Below the pieces are notes generated by a model. That model saw only the letters and a program-made list of their open reading frames with translations, was not told the origin of the DNA and ran no database searches. Of a stretch of 49,563 bases of DNA, positions 42,312 to 49,563 are shown piece after piece; position 1 is the first letter of the stretch, and each line of letters opens with the position of its first letter. A program made the translations under genes and the position numbers. Source of the stretch: CAMTWB01 sp037441775 (GTDB lineage Bacteria > Desulfobacterota > Syntrophia > Syntrophales > CAMTWB01); the NCBI GenBank assembly GCA_037441775.1, contig JBBIRO010000020.1, forward strand, positions 1-49,563, in the 5' to 3' direction.

Positions 42312-43286
42312 TCAGTGCAGCTTGACCCCCATTTCCCGATAGTAACGCGCCGCACCCGGATGGAGGGGAATTTCGATCTTGTGGACATTTTCCAGGGTCA
42401 TATTTTCCATTGTCGCCCGGACCGCCACCAAATCCGCCTTGTTTTCAAAAAGGGTTTTGGTCATTTGATAGGCGGCGTCTTCCGGCAGGTCGTCCCTGAC
42501 CGACAGGATATTGAAGCTGGAGTAGGTTCTTACCGCCCGCGGCTGGTTTTTATAAAAATTTGCCGGGATCGCAAACTGGACCCAGGTTTCATTGACTCTC
42601 TTTAAGGCGCGGAAAGTGGCGTCATCAACTTCGAGGAATTCCACCAGCCCCAGCGAAGTGATCTCCACCACCGAAGACATGCCGAGTGAGCCAACTAAAA
42701 TGGCGGCATCGATTCTCTTGTCCTGCAATGCGCTTGCGGTCTCGCCCGTCCCCAGCATGAAGGGCCGGATATCTTTGGCCGCGTCCATTCCCAAAACCGA
42801 GAAAAGTTCCCGCGCCGTGGCCTCTGTGCCGCTGCCGACCGCGCCAATGGAAACTCTCTTTCCCCTAAGATCGGCCAGCGTCCTTATTCCCGAATCCTTC
42901 AAAACGACGATATTGGTCGGCTCCGGATAGAGCGGCACCAGGCCCCGGAGCCATGTCTGGGGCTTGCCCTCAAATTGGAGGCCCTTGCCCCGGAAGGCAA
43001 ATACGTATCTGGTGTCGGTAAAACCGGCCTCGGTTTGCTTATCGGCCATCAGTTGGATGTTCTGAATGGTGCCGCCGGTGGACTGCACCGTGGCCCTCAT
43101 GTTGGGAATCTTGTCCGACCAGATCTTGGCCATGGCGCCGCCGATGGGATAGTAAGACCCGCCGGTGGTGCCGGTGCCGATACTGATGAAGACTCTGGAT
43201 TGGGCATAGACGCTGCCGGCAAGAAATAAAACCACCAACATGAAAATCGCCGCACTTGAAATTGATGCAAAATGTCCTTTTTTCAT
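42312..43286 (-). CDS. TAXI-family TRAP transporter substrate-binding protein
   Basis: Periplasmic solute-binding protein. ATG 43286 is preferred over the upstream 43343, because it has a GAGGA ribosome site and a clean signal peptide (MKKGHFASISSAAIFMLVVL... ending in VYAQ). The 324-residue precursor shows the TAXI hallmark FISIGTGTTGGSYYPIGGAMAKIW at the mature N-terminus, then RGKRVSIGAVGSGTEATARELF. It is first of a three-gene set with the fused permease and nagZ. In this family reported ligands include glutamate and other organic acids; here the ligand is not known. Confidence 0.93.
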   Translation of the reverse strand: MKKGHFASISSAAIFMLVVLFLAGSVYAQSRVFISIGTGTTGGSYYPIGGAMAKIWSDKIPNMRATVQSTGGTIQNIQLMADKQTEAGFTDTRYVFAFRGKGLQFEGKPQTWLRGLVPLYPEPTNIVVLKDSGIRTLADLRGKRVSIGAVGSGTEATARELFSVLGMDAAKDIRPFMLGTGETASALQDKRIDAAILVGSLGMSSVVEITSLGLVEFLEVDDATFRALKRVNETWVQFAIPANFYKNQPRAVRTYSSFNILSVRDDLPEDAAYQMTKTLFENKADLVAVRATMENMTLENVHKIEIPLHPGAARYYREMGVKLH

Positions 43287-43445
43287 CTTTTCCTCCTTGG
43301 TTAAAAAAATCGCCAAAAAAACATGCAAACGGGCCACACCCACATGGCCATGAGGGAGCTTGGCCCTCAGAAAAACCGCGAGGTCGCATCCCCAAAAAAT
43401 CCGCCGGGCATTGTTTTCGTAGGCACGCGTTTAGCCGTTTCCGGA

Positions 43446-45074
43446 TCAGTTATCTGCCCGGGCTGCCATTTTGTCTTTCCCAATGGTAATAGCAAAGTCC
43501 GGGCAGATGTACAGGCATCTCAAACAGCCGATACAGTGGGCGCCGCTCTTAACCAGGGTTGGCCGGTATCCCTGGACGTTGAAGAAATCCGCGCTTTCAA
43601 AAACACTCAGGGAGCAAACCTCCTGACAAAAACCGCACTCCTTGCAAAGTTGGCCGTTGACTGTCACCTCATAGTCCCTGAGGTCGCAGGACAGGCAACG
43701 ATTAGCCTCGCCGATGGCGGAAGCCCGGTCAAAAACCTGCTCCACCTGGTCAAAACCCCGCAGTCTCTCCGGCGGCGAAGTTTTCTTGCGCGCCGCCCTT
43801 CCCACCCCCCGTGGCCGCGGCTGCGGGGGTTCGACAGCGCCGGCCGGATCATCCCGGTCGATAACCCCGTCACCGCCCAGAAACCTGTCCATCGCTACAG
43901 CGGCCTTCCTTCCCTGGGCGATGGCTTCAATAATGCTGGACGGCCCCGATACCGCGTCTCCGGCGGCAAAAATCCCCGGGATCGAGGTGGCGCTGGTTTC
44001 CGGGTCAACTTTAACCCGGCCTCCCCCGGCCTCGGCCAGCGCCCATTTTGCCGCCGCTCCCTTCTGGCCGATGGCGACGACGACCAGCTCGGCCGGAAGC
44101 TGATACTCGCTTCCTTCCAGGGGTACGGGCGTCGGCCGGCCGCTGGCATCGGGCGCGCCCGCGGTCATTTTTATGCAGGTGACCATATTGGCGGCGACAC
44201 GAACGGGCGCGGTGTGAAAAAACATGGCGACGCCTTCCTCCAGCGCGTCCTCAATCTCTTCTTGACTGGCGGGCATATCCTCCCGCCGGCGGCGGTAGAG
44301 GAGCGTTGCTTGCGCGCCTAAGCGGCGGGAGGAGCGGGCGGCGTCGATTGCGGTATTGCCTCCGCCCACTACCAGAACTCTCTTGCCGGCCAATTCCGGG
44401 CGGTCTCCGGCATTCACTGCTCTTAGAAACGACAGGCCATCCATCACCAGGGGTGAATCTTCCCCGGCAATACCCATAGTAACGGGCTGCCAGGCGCCCA
44501 CCGCCAGTAAAACGGCGGCAAAACCCTCCCGGAAAAGTTGTTCCGGAAAAAAAACAGGCGACTTGAGGCGAATATCCACGCCCTCAGCCCGGATGAGGTC
44601 TATTTCCAGATCCAGATCCTTCCGGGGGAGGCGGTAGGCGGGGATGCCGTAACGCAAGAGACCCCCGGCTGATTCTTCCGCCTCAAATACAACGGGCAAG
44701 TGGCCCATCCGCGCCAGAAAGTAGGCTGCCGTAAGGCCGGCCGGGCCGGAACCGACGATGGCAATCCTTTGGCCCGGGGGGTGAGGTTTTTCCGCGGGGC
44801 TGGTCCGGATAACGCTGTATTCTTCTGCCGCCAGTTTAAGCATCCTGATGGCTATTGTTTCGTCGAACTGTATCCGGGCGCATTTGGCTTCACAAGGGTG
44901 AAGGCAGGCATGGCCGCAGACCGCGGAAAAGGGAATGCGTTTTCTTACGGTAAGGCGGGCGTCGTTGAAGCGGCCCTCCTGTATCTGGCGGATGTAACGG
45001 GGGACATCCACCCCCGCCGGGCAGGCTTGACGGCAGGGGGAAAGATTATTTCCCCCTGCCAGGTGATGAGACAT
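43446..45074 (-). CDS. GltD-like FAD/NAD(P) oxidoreductase with C-terminal two-cluster ferredoxin domain
   Basis: 542-residue flavoprotein. N-terminal Fe-S-like region SPCRQACPAGVDVPRYIR (about 12-29) and HACLHPCEAKC, FAD motif IAIVGSGPAGLTAAYFLARMG (about 104-124), NAD(P) motif VLVVGGGNTAIDAARSSRRLG, and GIFAAGDAVSGPSSIIEAI. The C-terminal 70 residues add two [4Fe-4S] motifs, CKECGFCQEVC and CIGCLRCLYICP. It starts two bases after korC, with the ribosome site inside the korC end. No separate KorD ferredoxin subunit is present, so this protein probably takes its place and passes electrons from 2-oxoacid oxidation to NAD(P) or the reverse. Confidence 0.9.
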   Translation of the reverse strand: MSHHLAGGNNLSPCRQACPAGVDVPRYIRQIQEGRFNDARLTVRKRIPFSAVCGHACLHPCEAKCARIQFDETIAIRMLKLAAEEYSVIRTSPAEKPHPPGQRIAIVGSGPAGLTAAYFLARMGHLPVVFEAEESAGGLLRYGIPAYRLPRKDLDLEIDLIRAEGVDIRLKSPVFFPEQLFREGFAAVLLAVGAWQPVTMGIAGEDSPLVMDGLSFLRAVNAGDRPELAGKRVLVVGGGNTAIDAARSSRRLGAQATLLYRRRREDMPASQEEIEDALEEGVAMFFHTAPVRVAANMVTCIKMTAGAPDASGRPTPVPLEGSEYQLPAELVVVAIGQKGAAAKWALAEAGGGRVKVDPETSATSIPGIFAAGDAVSGPSSIIEAIAQGRKAAVAMDRFLGGDGVIDRDDPAGAVEPPQPRPRGVGRAARKKTSPPERLRGFDQVEQVFDRASAIGEANRCLSCDLRDYEVTVNGQLCKECGFCQEVCSLSVFESADFFNVQGYRPTLVKSGAHCIGCLRCLYICPDFAITIGKDKMAARADN

Positions 45075-45076
45075 GG

Positions 45077-45637
45077 TTACTCCTTATGGTTTGCAAGGCT
45101 TGCCGCCCCGAGTGAGAGGGCCTTAAGATTGACCTCGCACGCCCGGGGTGAAAACCGGTTAGTGATAATTGCGGCCAGGCTCTCCGGGGTTGCCACGCCG
45201 GTTGCGGCGGCGATGGCGCCTAAGGCGATAATGTTGGCCGCGCCGACATTGCCTAAAACATCGGCCATTTTAGTCAAAGGCAGACCAATGCAGCCCTCTT
45301 CCGGCTTAGCCTCAACCAGTGTCGAATCAAAGAGCAGCCGGGCGCCTTTTTCCAGGTATTGCCGGTATTTGAGCAGGGCTTCCTGGGTCATTGCCAGGAT
45401 CATGTCCGGAATCTCGACGTGGGGATAGATGATCTCGGCCTTATCGCAAATGACCTCCGCCATGGAGAATCCGCCCCGCGAGGCGATTCCGTAAGATTGA
45501 GTCTGAACGGCGTTCTTGCCGTCGAGAATCGCGGCCTCAGCCAGGATGATCCCGGCTAAGACCAGGCCCTGTCCACCGGAGCCGGCCAGGATGACCTCAT
45601 GCCGATCTTTACATTGCATCTTGGGGTACCTATTCAT
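45077..45637 (-). CDS. korC: 2-oxoacid:ferredoxin oxidoreductase, gamma subunit
   Basis: Gamma-type subunit of the KorABC/VorABC-like complex that oxidatively decarboxylates a 2-oxoacid to acyl-CoA. The frame is open from 45751, but ATG 45637, overlapping the korB stop, or ATG 45619 are the realistic starts (186 or 180 residues). Motifs: EVILAGSGGQGLVLAGIILAEAA near the N-terminus and QTQSYGIASRGGFSMAEVI. Overlap with korB points to coupled translation. Confidence 0.9.
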   Translation of the reverse strand: MNRYPKMQCKDRHEVILAGSGGQGLVLAGIILAEAAILDGKNAVQTQSYGIASRGGFSMAEVICDKAEIIYPHVEIPDMILAMTQEALLKYRQYLEKGARLLFDSTLVEAKPEEGCIGLPLTKMADVLGNVGAANIIALGAIAAATGVATPESLAAIITNRFSPRACEVNLKALSLGAASLANHKE

Positions 45638-46457
45638 GATCATTGTCGAGCGCCCGGCGGCGCATCTCTTCATAACAACTGTTGAAATCAGGCGCGTTTC
45701 CTTCTCTGAGCTTACCGATGGGGAAAAAACCCTGGCGCTCATGGGGCGCAAGCTGATTATAAGAATCCAGCGGGAGGGCCTTTTCCTTAAGCCAGCGCAA
45801 CATCTGGACGGCGGCCTTCATGTCGTTATGTTTACCGTAGTGGGTGGGGCAGGGGCTGAATGCCTCTACTACCGAAAACCCCTTTTTCTGAAGCGCCTCG
45901 CGGAAGTTGGCCTGCATCTCGAAGCCGTGATAGGTGGTGGCGCGGGCGACATAATTGGCGCCTGCGGCCATAGCCAGCTCGCAGATGTCAAAGCCGCGCT
46001 CCGGGTTGCCCCAGGAGGTGGTGGTCGTGAAGTGATCAAAGGGAGTGGTGCCGGACACCTGGCCGCCGGTCATGCCGTAATTGAAATTGTTGACCACAAT
46101 TGCGGTTAAGTCGATGTTGCGGCGCGCCGAGTGAATGAAGTGGTTGCCGCCGATGGTCACGCTGTCGCCATCGCCCATGAGCACCACCACGTTGAGGGCG
46201 GGGTTGAAGGCCTTGATTCCCGTGGCAAAGGTCAGCGCCCGGCCATGGGTGACGTGGAGGGCGTTGGTTACCAGATAATCATCCGACTTTCCCGTGCAGC
46301 CGATGCCGGTGACTAAGACGGTATTGTTTTTTTCGTAGCCCAGCTCTTCAAACGCCCGCAGCAGGGCCGCAAGAACGATTCCGATACCGCAGCCGGAGCA
46401 CCACATGTGCGGCAGGATGCCTCCCTTGAGATAGCTTGAGCCTGTTGCGTGGGACAA
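45630..46457 (-). CDS. korB: 2-oxoacid:ferredoxin oxidoreductase, beta (TPP-binding) subunit
   Basis: 275-residue thiamine-diphosphate subunit. The start is TTG at 46457, supported by a strong GGAGGA about five bases upstream. Visible: WCSGCGIGIVLAALLRA (cluster-ligand CxxC), GIGCTGKSDDY, THGRALTFATGIKAFNP and the TPP/Mg motif MGDGDSVTIGGNHFIHSARRN with VNNFNYGMTGGQ. The GxCxxxxxxY-type start and the MTGGQ segment are typical of KorB. It lies 42 bases after korA and overlaps korC. 2-oxoglutarate is the likeliest substrate, but branched-chain 2-oxoacids cannot be excluded. Confidence 0.94.
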   Translation of the reverse strand: MSHATGSSYLKGGILPHMWCSGCGIGIVLAALLRAFEELGYEKNNTVLVTGIGCTGKSDDYLVTNALHVTHGRALTFATGIKAFNPALNVVVLMGDGDSVTIGGNHFIHSARRNIDLTAIVVNNFNYGMTGGQVSGTTPFDHFTTTTSWGNPERGFDICELAMAAGANYVARATTYHGFEMQANFREALQKKGFSVVEAFSPCPTHYGKHNDMKAAVQMLRWLKEKALPLDSYNQLAPHERQGFFPIGKLREGNAPDFNSCYEEMRRRALDNDHE

Positions 46458-46499
46458 TTTATCCTCCCTGATTTAAGAGGCCGAAGCGCCAATCGGCGA

Positions 46500-47624
46500 C
46501 TAAAGCGCCCCGATGATTTCCGCGGGCGTTATAATCTCGCCGTTGAATTTATTCACTCGGATTACCTCGCGGCCGCATCCGAGCAGTTTGCGGACTTCTC
46601 CCGCCAACTGGCCGCTGTAGTTCATTTCCGCCACCAGAATTTTTTTCGCCCGTCCGCCCAGCCGGATGATTTCTTCTTCCGGAAAGGGCCAGAGGGTAAT
46701 AATCTGCAGCACTCCCGTCTTGTGCCCCTGTTTACGCAGGCGGCGGGCCGCCTCCCGGCAGGAGCGGGCGACAATTCCTGTTGCAATTAACAGTATATCG
46801 GCGTCTTCGCAGTCAAAGAGGGCTGTCTGGACAATATCTTTTTTGTGACGCTCGAGTTTGGTGTGCAACTGGGCGACCTTGCGGGCGGCGTTGGCGGGAT
46901 TGTTGTTGCTGTAGCCGTCGGGGCCGTGCATGGAACTCGAGACGTGAAAAACATAGGGGCTGCCGAAGGCCGGCAGGGGCGCGATTCCGTCTTCATCGGG
47001 GGCGAAGGGCAGGTAGTCGGCGGGCGGACCGGACGGTTTTTTGCGGTCGATAACCGGGATTTCTCCCGGCAGGGGCAGGGCGACGCTTTCCCGCATGTGC
47101 GCCACCACTTCGTCCGGGGCAAGGATTACCGGCACCCGGTAACGCTCAGCCAGGTTGAAGGCCAAAACGGTAAAGGCAAAGCATTCGGCCACTGTTGAAG
47201 GCGTCAACGAAATCAGGCACTGGTCGCCGTGGCGTCCCCAGCGGATCTGCATGATATCCGCCTGGGCCGGTTTGGTGGCCAGGCCGGTGCTGGGCCCGGA
47301 GCGTTGCACGTTGACCACCACGCAGGGGACTTCGCCCATGATGGCCATTCCCAGGTTTTCCTGCATGAGCGAAAATCCCGGGCCGCTGGTGGCGGTGAAG
47401 GCCTTGGCGCCGGCCAAAGACGCCCCGACAATGGCTCCCATTGAGGCGATCTCGTCTTCCATCTGCATGAAGACCCCGCCTAACCTCGGTAAAAGCCGGG
47501 CGCATTCCTCGGCGATTTCGGATGAGGGGGTGATGGGATAGCCGGCGTAGAAGCGGGCCCCGGCATAGATGGCCCCGGCCGCGATGGCCTGATTTCCCTG
47601 AAGGAGCTTTATTTCTCTGGTCAA
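46500..47624 (-). CDS. korA: 2-oxoacid:ferredoxin oxidoreductase, alpha subunit
   Basis: Alpha subunit with pyrimidine-binding and transketolase C-terminal-like domains. The frame is open up to 47933 but that part overlaps atpB in another frame and looks like a shadow. TTG at 47624 begins the family sequence (TREIKLLQGNQAIAAGAIYAGARFYAGYPITPSSEIAE), giving 375 residues. Other marks are QMEDEIASMGAIVGASLAGAKAFTATSGPGFSLM and QRSGPSTGLATKPAQADIMQ. It follows atpB by only 60 bases, so it may be co-transcribed with the ATP synthase genes. Confidence 0.92.
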   Translation of the reverse strand: MTREIKLLQGNQAIAAGAIYAGARFYAGYPITPSSEIAEECARLLPRLGGVFMQMEDEIASMGAIVGASLAGAKAFTATSGPGFSLMQENLGMAIMGEVPCVVVNVQRSGPSTGLATKPAQADIMQIRWGRHGDQCLISLTPSTVAECFAFTVLAFNLAERYRVPVILAPDEVVAHMRESVALPLPGEIPVIDRKKPSGPPADYLPFAPDEDGIAPLPAFGSPYVFHVSSSMHGPDGYSNNNPANAARKVAQLHTKLERHKKDIVQTALFDCEDADILLIATGIVARSCREAARRLRKQGHKTGVLQIITLWPFPEEEIIRLGGRAKKILVAEMNYSGQLAGEVRKLLGCGREVIRVNKFNGEIITPAEIIGAL

Positions 47625-47683
47625 TTTGGTCTCTTGCTTTCTGGTTGCGGCAACAAAACCGCAGAGCCGTATATTAAGCGCCG

Positions 47684-48337
47684 TCAGTGGGCCTCTTCCA
47701 TTGCCCCGGCAAAATACATCATGGACAAAAGCACGAAAACCAGGGTCTGGATGAGCGCGATGATCAGTTTGAGAATCATGATCGGCAGGGGAACCAGGAA
47801 AGGCACAAGGAAAAACAGCACCCCCAGGACGATGTGTCCGCCCTCCATGTTGCCAAAGAGACGCACCGACAAAGACAAAGGACGCGCCAGGTGGCTGATG
47901 ATCTCGATGGGCAGCATCAGGGGGGTAAGCCACCAGACCGGCCCCAAAAACTGTTTGACATATTTGAACCCGTGAACCCGGATGCCGATAATATGGGTGG
48001 TGAAGAAGACCACCAGGGCCAGCGCCACGGTGGTGTTTAAGTTTGAGGTCGGAGAGGTGAAGCCGGGGAAAAGCCCGATTAAGTTGGCGGTAAGGATAAA
48101 GAATCCCAGGGTCGCGATCAGGGGAAATATCTTTCTCCCCTCCGGCCCCATCGTGCTTACGATGAAATTATCTAAACCATCAACCATGACCTCGGCCACA
48201 TTCTGCCATTTTTGCGGATAGATATCCATTCGTCTGGTCGCGGCGACGCCAAACAGCGCTAAAAGGGCCATCACCACCCAAGTGTAGGTAACATGATCCG
48301 GCAAGTAACTGTTATGAAAAATAAGCCAGGGGTGCAT
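47684..48337 (-). CDS. atpB: ATP synthase F0 subunit a
   Basis: 217-residue membrane subunit that forms the proton (or sodium) half-channels against the c-ring. Five hydrophobic helices are seen. The essential arginine lies in the LSLSVRLFGNMEGGHIVLGV segment; other family marks are LIATLGFFILTANLIGLFPG and LIIALIQTLVFVLLSMMYFAGAMEE at the C-terminus. It follows atpI by 27 bases. The c-subunit gene atpE, usually next, is absent; korA follows instead. Confidence 0.95.
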   Translation of the reverse strand: MHPWLIFHNSYLPDHVTYTWVVMALLALFGVAATRRMDIYPQKWQNVAEVMVDGLDNFIVSTMGPEGRKIFPLIATLGFFILTANLIGLFPGFTSPTSNLNTTVALALVVFFTTHIIGIRVHGFKYVKQFLGPVWWLTPLMLPIEIISHLARPLSLSVRLFGNMEGGHIVLGVLFFLVPFLVPLPIMILKLIIALIQTLVFVLLSMMYFAGAMEEAH

Positions 48338-48364
48338 CTCGGTGCCTCCGTTATCAATTCCGCG

Positions 48365-48778
48365 TCAATCCTTACCTTCTTTCTTGATTTCGTTTTCCCT
48401 GCCATCGCCCGCGAAAAGAAGATTTCGTTCCCTCAAAACGCCCAGGGTCAGGCCGATCATCACTACTGACAGGCCGATAAGTAAACCAAAAATGTCGGCC
48501 AGCTCGCGGCTGATGATATAGTAAAGAGCAATCGCAATCAGGGCCAGCCGGACATAAAACCTGAAAATCAGCCCCAGCTTTCCCCGGACCCTTCCCGTGG
48601 TAAAAAACGATTTCAAATCCCTCTTTAAGAACAAAAAATTTAAATAACTGATCAAACCTCCCAGCGCGAGGCCCCGGGTAAAGGGCCAGGACATAAAGAT
48701 CAGGCTTGCGGCAACCAGACTGAACAGAAGCAGCCCCACGGTCAGCTCAAGTCTCGTTTCCAGGCGCAGCCGTATCAT
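48365..48778 (-). CDS. atpI: ATP synthase subunit I
   Basis: 137-residue membrane protein with four hydrophobic helices and a charged C-terminus, matching AtpI, an assembly factor of the F0 rotor ring. Conserved traits: the early helix pair with MSWPFTRGLALGGLISYLNFLFLKRDL. It overlaps the atpZ 3' end by 32 bases and precedes atpB. Assignment relies on size, topology and context. Confidence 0.85.
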   Translation of the reverse strand: MIRLRLETRLELTVGLLLFSLVAASLIFMSWPFTRGLALGGLISYLNFLFLKRDLKSFFTTGRVRGKLGLIFRFYVRLALIAIALYYIISRELADIFGLLIGLSVVMIGLTLGVLRERNLLFAGDGRENEIKKEGKD

Positions 48779-49022
48779 CTTTTTTTTCTGCTTTCAAGGG
48801 TGATGTTTCGATCCCGTGTCTTTTTACCAGCCTAAAAAAGTTTCTGAATCCGGCGGCGATTCCCGTTACAAGGAAGATGATCGCCAGCCAGGGCCCGGTG
48901 TCGAACTTCTTGTCCAGATAAACTCCCACAAACAGCGCGCCAAAGATCGCAACCGCCATGCCGATGCCGACCGAGCTTACCTGGGCAAGCTGGATGAGTG
49001 TTTTTTTGGCCTGCTGATCCAT
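48747..49022 (-). CDS. atpZ: AtpZ/AtpI-family protein
   Basis: 91 residues with two membrane helices (about 13-35 and 42-65). The second carries the PWLAIIFLVTGIAAGFRNFFRLVKR segment characteristic of AtpZ, a small protein of F0F1 operons thought to help magnesium or calcium uptake or c-ring assembly. It opens the atpZ-atpI-atpB series. The last 32 bases overlap atpI. Confidence 0.85.
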   Translation of the reverse strand: MDQQAKKTLIQLAQVSSVGIGMAVAIFGALFVGVYLDKKFDTGPWLAIIFLVTGIAAGFRNFFRLVKRHGIETSPLKAEKKDDTAAPGNET

Positions 49023-49052
49023 TTTTATCCGGGCGGCGCGTTAAACGTTTAA

Positions 49053-49074
49053 GTTGTTACGGTTTCGTAACAAC
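49053..49074. repeat. Perfect hairpin upstream of atpZ
   Basis: GTTGTTACG (49053-49061), loop GTTT, CGTAACAAC (49066-49074). It lies between hemL and atpZ (both minus strand) and may be a regulatory or terminator structure; there is no T tail on the minus strand. Confidence 0.4.
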
Positions 49075-49185
49075 TCCGGATTCCCCTCTTCCCTCGCGAA
49101 AGGGATAGGGGAGGGGGCCTGGCGCCTGCAATGACGCCTGTTGTCACCCCAGCCCCAGCCATCTCACCTTAAGGGAGAAGGGCCT

Positions 49186-49563
49186 TTACATTTTTACGAG
49201 GTCTTCATTTATGGCGCTGCGGCAGGCCTCCAGGGTTTTAGCCAGGTCCTCCCGGCTGTGAGCGAAGGAGACGAAGGCGGCCTCGAATTGCGACGGGGCC
49301 AGATAGACTCCCCGGTCCAGCATTCCCCGGTAGAAGCGGGCGAAGCGGGCGCTGTCGCTTAAGGCCGCCGATTCGTAATCGGTAACATCCCGGCCGGTGA
49401 AAAAAAGGGTGAACATCGAGCCGAAGCGGTTGATCCGGCCGGGGATGCCCGCGGCCGCCAAAAGAGAGGCTAGCGCCCCGCAGAAATTTTCCGTGTCGGC
49501 CGCAAGCTGCTCGTAATCCGCGGCCTTTTTTTTCAACAGCTCGAGCGTGGCGATACCCGCCGC
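49186..49563 (-). CDS. hemL: Glutamate-1-semialdehyde 2,1-aminomutase, C-terminal part
   Basis: Converts glutamate-1-semialdehyde to 5-aminolevulinate in the C5 route to tetrapyrroles. Only the last 125 or so residues are in the window; the gene continues past 49563. The frame at the window edge reads AAGIATLELLKKKAADYEQL, and downstream has GRINRFGSMFTLFFTGRDVTDYESA and ARFYRGMLDRGVYLAPSQFEAAFVS, both characteristic of HemL. The internal TTG at 49536 is not the real start. Confidence 0.93.
   Translation of the reverse strand, partial: AAGIATLELLKKKAADYEQLAADTENFCGALASLLAAAGIPGRINRFGSMFTLFFTGRDVTDYESAALSDSARFARFYRGMLDRGVYLAPSQFEAAFVSFAHSREDLAKTLEACRSAINEDLVKM

Noticed and set aside
47625..47933. 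N-terminal 103-codon extension of korA
   Set aside because: It overlaps atpB in another frame and has no family similarity; the KorA family sequence begins just after the TTG at 47624.
1..49563. tRNA, rRNA genes or CRISPR arrays
   Set aside because: No cloverleaf-like or rRNA sequence and no regularly spaced repeat array was found on reading. The short 25-bp tandem units at 9798 have no spacers.

Overview
The window reads as a chromosomal segment of a Gram-negative, anaerobic bacterium. I place it in the Desulfobacterota (former Deltaproteobacteria), most likely a Syntrophales-type fermenter or syntroph. Grounds for this: a chaperone-usher pilus of the spore-coat-U type, lipoprotein signals, two TRAP transporter systems, butyrate kinase and phosphotransacylase-type genes, ADP-forming acyl-CoA synthetase, 2-oxoacid:ferredoxin oxidoreductase, many Fe-S/flavin oxidoreductases, and an atpZ-atpI-atpB set. 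The taxonomic call is inference; no rRNA or tRNA gene is visible. The window contains three N runs (9661-9760, 26400-26417, 30802-30811), so it is a scaffold from a draft or metagenome assembly. LAYOUT: (1) 1-2.5 kb, minus strand: threonine aldolase and larC, preceded by a possible small remnant ORF. (2) 2.97-9.53 kb, plus strand: PAS/LuxR-type regulator, then a chaperone-usher pilus cluster (major subunit, multi-domain adhesin-like subunit, chaperone, usher). (3) 9.53-10.12 kb: repeat-rich gap region with an IS5-like terminal sequence. (4) 10.1-17.35 kb: a frameshifted Kef-type antiporter, an unusual protein with three GspE-N/MshEN-like units fused to an exported beta domain, gltX (minus), and a second, intact CPA2 antiporter. 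(5) 17.7-38.85 kb, plus strand: a long catabolic cluster of thiolase, TRAP transporter dctPQM, NuoF-like protein, AcpS, phosphate acyltransferase, ADP-forming acyl-CoA synthetase, butyrate kinase, acyl carrier protein, CocE/NonD-type hydrolase, NAD(P)H:FMN reductase-like protein, flavodoxin-ferredoxin protein, NuoG-GltD fusion, FAD-dependent reductase (broken by an imperfect duplication) and a sigma-54 activator. (6) 39-49.5 kb, minus strand: hemL (partial), atpZ, atpI, atpB, korA, korB, korC, a GltD-like flavoprotein with ferredoxin tail, a TAXI-type TRAP binding protein, a fused TRAP permease and a lipoprotein NagZ. HOW THE PARTS FIT: region 5 looks like one uptake-to-ATP pathway. A carboxylate is imported by TRAP, processed as an acyl thioester (a dedicated ACP/AcpS pair suggests one step is ACP-bound), cleaved by thiolase, and converted to ATP by either the acyl-phosphate/kinase route or the ADP-forming synthetase. 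NuoF-like, NuoG-GltD, flavodoxin and FMN proteins would handle the electrons, and the terminal sigma-54 activator is the likely controller. The substrate cannot be read from sequence. Region 6 couples 2-oxoacid oxidation to a pyridine-nucleotide flavoprotein that appears to replace the usual small ferredoxin subunit. Several apparent gene breaks are explained by assembly: the acyl-CoA synthetase break vanishes if the 18-N gap is collapsed on a 4-base overlap, while the Kef antiporter and the FAD reductase breaks could be genuine or artefactual.
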